Shown: positions 61,718 to 64,000 of the stretch, piece by piece | Position numbering within the stretch: position 1 is the stretch's first letter | Layout of the letters: the number at the start of each line of letters is the position of its first letter | NCBI RefSeq assembly: GCF_014650715.1 | Contig: NZ_BMVM01000021.1 | Location: 62,001 to 126,000 of the forward strand | Source of the DNA: Streptomyces bluensis | GTDB lineage: Bacteria; Actinomycetota; Actinomycetes; Streptomycetales; Streptomycetaceae | Direction of reading: 5' to 3' | DNA length: 64,000 nt | The notes under the pieces: generated by a model | What the model was told of the DNA's origin: nothing | Databases searched by the model: none | What the model saw: the letters and a program-made list of their open reading frames with translations, nothing else | Program-made: the position numbers and the translations under genes

Positions 61718-63118
61718 ATGTCTGTGACACGACGCACTTCGGTGACCCGACGTCAGATGATGGCCCGCTCCGGTGCTCTGGGAGCGGGCATCGCGTTCAC
61801 CGGCGCCCTCTCCGAACTCTTCGCGGGCACCGCCGCCGCGCAGGGCGTGGGCCACTCCGGCTACGGCCCGCTGATCCCCGACCCCGACGGTCTGCTCGAC
61901 CTGCCGAAGGGATTCCGCTACCGGGTCCTGTCCCGCGAGGGCGACCCGCTCCTCTCCGGTGAGGGCCGGGTGCCCAGCAACCATGACGGCATGGCTGCCT
62001 TTGCCGGGCGTTCGGGCGGCAGAGACAGCCGCGTCCACCTGGTCCGCAACCACGAGAACCGCGTCACCGGCCGGATCGGCGTCCCCACCGTCGAGGGCCT
62101 GACGTACGACCCGATGGGCAAGGGCGGTTGTACGTCCCTGACGCTCGACCGGCGGGGCAACGTCCTCGACGAGCGGGTCGCGATCGCCGGTACCGCGGTC
62201 AACTGCGCGGGCGGGCCCACCCCTTGGGGTACCTGGCTGACCTGCGAGGAGACCGAGGACAAGGCGGGCACGAACGGCTACACCAAGGACCACGGCTTCA
62301 TCTTCGAGGTCGACCCCGCGGACCCGCACCGCTCCGGCGCCGTACCGCTCACCGCGATGGGCCGCTTCCAGCACGAGGCGATCGCCGTCGACCCGCGCCG
62401 CGGCATCGTCTACGAGACCGAGGACGCCTTCGACAGGCCGTTCGGTCTCTTCTACCGGTTCCTCCCCGACAAGCCTCGCGGCGGCCTCGGTTCGCTGCGC
62501 GCGGGCGGCCGCCTCCAGGCGATGCGCGTACCCGGCGTGCCCGACCTCTCCTCGATCCAGGAGACCGGCGCGGCCTTCGACGGCATCGAATGGGTGGACG
62601 TGCCGGATCCGCTCGCCGTCCACACCCCCATCCGCCTCCAGGACTTCGGCCCGAAAGGCATCACGCACGCGCAGAAACTGGAGGGCTGCTACTGGGGCGG
62701 CACGAGCGTGTACTTCGTCTCGTCCTTCGCGCGCAGCGCGGAGGGCTCGGCCGCGGACCACTACGGCCAGATCTGGCGCTACGACCCGGCGGCGCGCCGC
62801 CTCACCCTGGTGATCGTCTTCGGCCCGGACACGGACGTCCAGCTCCCGGGCGAGTCACCCGACAACATCTGCCTCGCCCCCAGCGGCGGCCTGATGGTCT
62901 GCGAGGACGGCAACGGCGCCCAGCACGTCTTCGGAGTGACGCGCAAGGGCGAGGTCTACGCACTGGCCCGCAACGCGCAAAACACAGGCACCCCCGACGA
63001 ACCGGAGTGGGGCGAGTTCGCGGGCGTCACCTTCTCCCCGGACGGCGAGACGATGTACGTCAACTGCTACACCCCCGGAACGACGTTCGCGGTCACGGGC
63101 CCATGGCGCCGGACCTGA
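61718..63118 (+). CDS. PhoX-like (DUF839) phosphatase family protein, Tat-exported
   Basis: The protein has 466 aa from ATG 61718 with AGGAAGG before. The Tat signal (TRRQMMARSGALGAGIAFTGAL) is followed by PhoX-type segments: LVRNHENR, WGTWLTCEETEDKAG, GRFQHEAIAVDP, EDAFDRPFGLFYRF, and DNICLAPSGGLMVCEDGNG near the end. PhoX enzymes are Ca/Fe-dependent phosphatases; activity here is inferred. It has a usual length for the family. Confidence 0.9.
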   Translation: MSVTRRTSVTRRQMMARSGALGAGIAFTGALSELFAGTAAAQGVGHSGYGPLIPDPDGLLDLPKGFRYRVLSREGDPLLSGEGRVPSNHDGMAAFAGRSGGRDSRVHLVRNHENRVTGRIGVPTVEGLTYDPMGKGGCTSLTLDRRGNVLDERVAIAGTAVNCAGGPTPWGTWLTCEETEDKAGTNGYTKDHGFIFEVDPADPHRSGAVPLTAMGRFQHEAIAVDPRRGIVYETEDAFDRPFGLFYRFLPDKPRGGLGSLRAGGRLQAMRVPGVPDLSSIQETGAAFDGIEWVDVPDPLAVHTPIRLQDFGPKGITHAQKLEGCYWGGTSVYFVSSFARSAEGSAADHYGQIWRYDPAARRLTLVIVFGPDTDVQLPGESPDNICLAPSGGLMVCEDGNGAQHVFGVTRKGEVYALARNAQNTGTPDEPEWGEFAGVTFSPDGETMYVNCYTPGTTFAVTGPWRRT

Positions 63119-63236
63119 CCCGCTGACGTGCGGGACTGACACGCGGCTGACGTGCGCGACTGACGTGGGCGACTGATCCGCGCACCTGGCACGCCGGCCC
63201 CGGCGGTGGCGCTCCGCCGCCGGGGCTCCCGGCCGT

Positions 63237-63908
63237 TCAGGACGACCGGCGGGTGGTGAGCGCACAGGCCGGCGCGATCGCGGCCGCAGTGAGCAGCACG
63301 GCACCCGCCAAGGGCAGGACGGGCACGGGGACCGTACCCTCCTGCGAGCCCCTGACCAGCGCGCTGACCGCCGCCCGCGCCGGGGAACCCGTGACGACGA
63401 GCGCCAGGAGCGCGCCCAGCAGCAGAGCGGGCACGGCGCGGCCCGGCGAGCGCAGCAGCGGACGGGTGGTGAGCGCGCCGACGGCCGTGCCGAGGAGCGC
63501 GCACGCGAGCGTGGCGAGCAGCCCGGCGGCTCCGGCCTGGACCGCCGACAGCCGTATCTGGTGATCGGCGCTCGTCGCGTCACTGATGAACGTCACGAAG
63601 ACCGTGGCCACGACCCCGAGCGCCGCGGCCGCCGCCAGCGCGACCGTCACACACGCCAGGTGCGCCCGCGCCGGGCCCGCCGCGGCGCCGACACAACTGC
63701 GTGCCGCGGCCGGCTCGTTGGTAGCGCAGATACGGACCAGCCAGGCGGCGACGGGCAGCAGAGCGGCGGCCGTCCAGCCGAGCGAGTCCAGCACGGGCTG
63801 CCCGCTCTGCACGCCGATCCCGAGGACCGCGGCGTACAGGATCACGGGCGGGAGCGCCCGCTGGGAGCGCAGGAGCAGGGCGGCCTGGTAGCGGAGGAGC
63901 GCGGTCAT
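63237..63908 (-). CDS. ABC-2-like membrane protein
   Basis: The protein has 223 aa and its ATG abuts the preceding stop (TGATG). Six hydrophobic helices alternate with short loops. It resembles permease subunits coded next to an ABC ATPase, and the preceding gene, cut by the window edge, could be that ATPase. Function is uncertain. Confidence 0.7.
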   Translation of the reverse strand: MTALLRYQAALLLRSQRALPPVILYAAVLGIGVQSGQPVLDSLGWTAAALLPVAAWLVRICATNEPAAARSCVGAAAGPARAHLACVTVALAAAAALGVVATVFVTFISDATSADHQIRLSAVQAGAAGLLATLACALLGTAVGALTTRPLLRSPGRAVPALLLGALLALVVTGSPARAAVSALVRGSQEGTVPVPVLPLAGAVLLTAAAIAPACALTTRRSS

Positions 63909-64000
63909 CAGGAGTTCTCGGTTTCGACGGGTTCGGGTGTGCGGGGCCGGGGCACGACGCCCCGCGCGGGATCCGACGCGGCATCGGGCACGGGCTCGGG
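63908..64000 (-). CDS. 3' end of a gene coupled to the membrane-protein gene
   Basis: Only the last 30 codons are visible: a Pro-rich acidic tail ending RTPEPVETENS. Its stop overlaps the next ATG (TGATG). The tail gives no family signal; an ABC ATPase is a guess from context. Confidence 0.6.
   Translation of the reverse strand, partial: PEPVPDAASDPARGVVPRPRTPEPVETENS

Overview
The window is chromosomal DNA from a high-GC actinomycete, almost certainly a Streptomyces. The evidence is GC-rich coding with strong third-position bias, frequent GTG starts and ATGA/GTGA overlaps, a complete cvnABCD conservon, SARP regulators, a Cmx/CmlR-type exporter, and a conserved murC / RibD-like / zapE / carbonic anhydrase / SulP / SPFH / PhoX segment.

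Layout. 1-10.0 kb is mostly housekeeping: a methyltransferase tail, an osmoprotectant ABC importer whose binding protein is separated from its permease/ATPase genes by a cvnABCD signalling operon, and a drug exporter preceded by what looks like a ribosome-controlled attenuator. 10.9-34.8 kb is a RiPP biosynthetic gene cluster. Its core combines azol(in)e-forming genes (YcaO, a ThiF/F-like protein, a RRE-E1-like/nitroreductase fusion, a half nitroreductase and a full SagB dehydrogenase) with a kinase-like plus HopA1-like pair of the type used in thioamitide and class V lanthipeptide dehydration. Tailoring genes encode a carbamoyltransferase, P450, sulfotransferase, two Fe(II)/2-oxoglutarate oxygenases and two methyltransferases. 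There are two ABC half-transporters, one MFS exporter and two SARP regulators. Two small genes look like precursor peptides, 27 aa at 15.3 kb and 56 aa at 24.3 kb, each followed by a strong hairpin. Direct repeats with 11-bp spacing, typical of SARP operators, lie before three of the transcription units.

34.8-47.2 kb is accessory DNA: a secreted polymorphic toxin with ALF repeats, coiled coil, Hint and a C-terminal DddA-like deaminase domain, plus an Imm1 immunity gene; a degenerate trypsin-like/FG-GAP secreted protein; small secreted proteins; and remnants, including the 5' end of a second toxin of the same kind. 47.0-53.1 kb carries a caspase-like/STAND/WD40 protein translationally coupled to an alpha/beta hydrolase, bracketed by a decayed 3' end of msrB and the intact msrB. 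This is a candidate cell-death or phage-defence module on an old insertion. From 53 kb onward the chromosome returns to core genes.

How the genes may work together (inference). In the RiPP cluster, the E1-like protein carries an N-terminal leader-binding domain that would present a precursor to YcaO for azoline formation; SagB would oxidise azolines. Kinase and HopA1-like proteins would dehydrate Ser/Thr. The P450 and oxygenases would add hydroxyls that the carbamoyl- and sulfotransferases could decorate, and the ABC/MFS proteins would export the product. The SARP boxes suggest that the carbamoyltransferase, kinase and distal methyltransferase operons switch on together. All functional statements come from reading motifs; no database search was possible.
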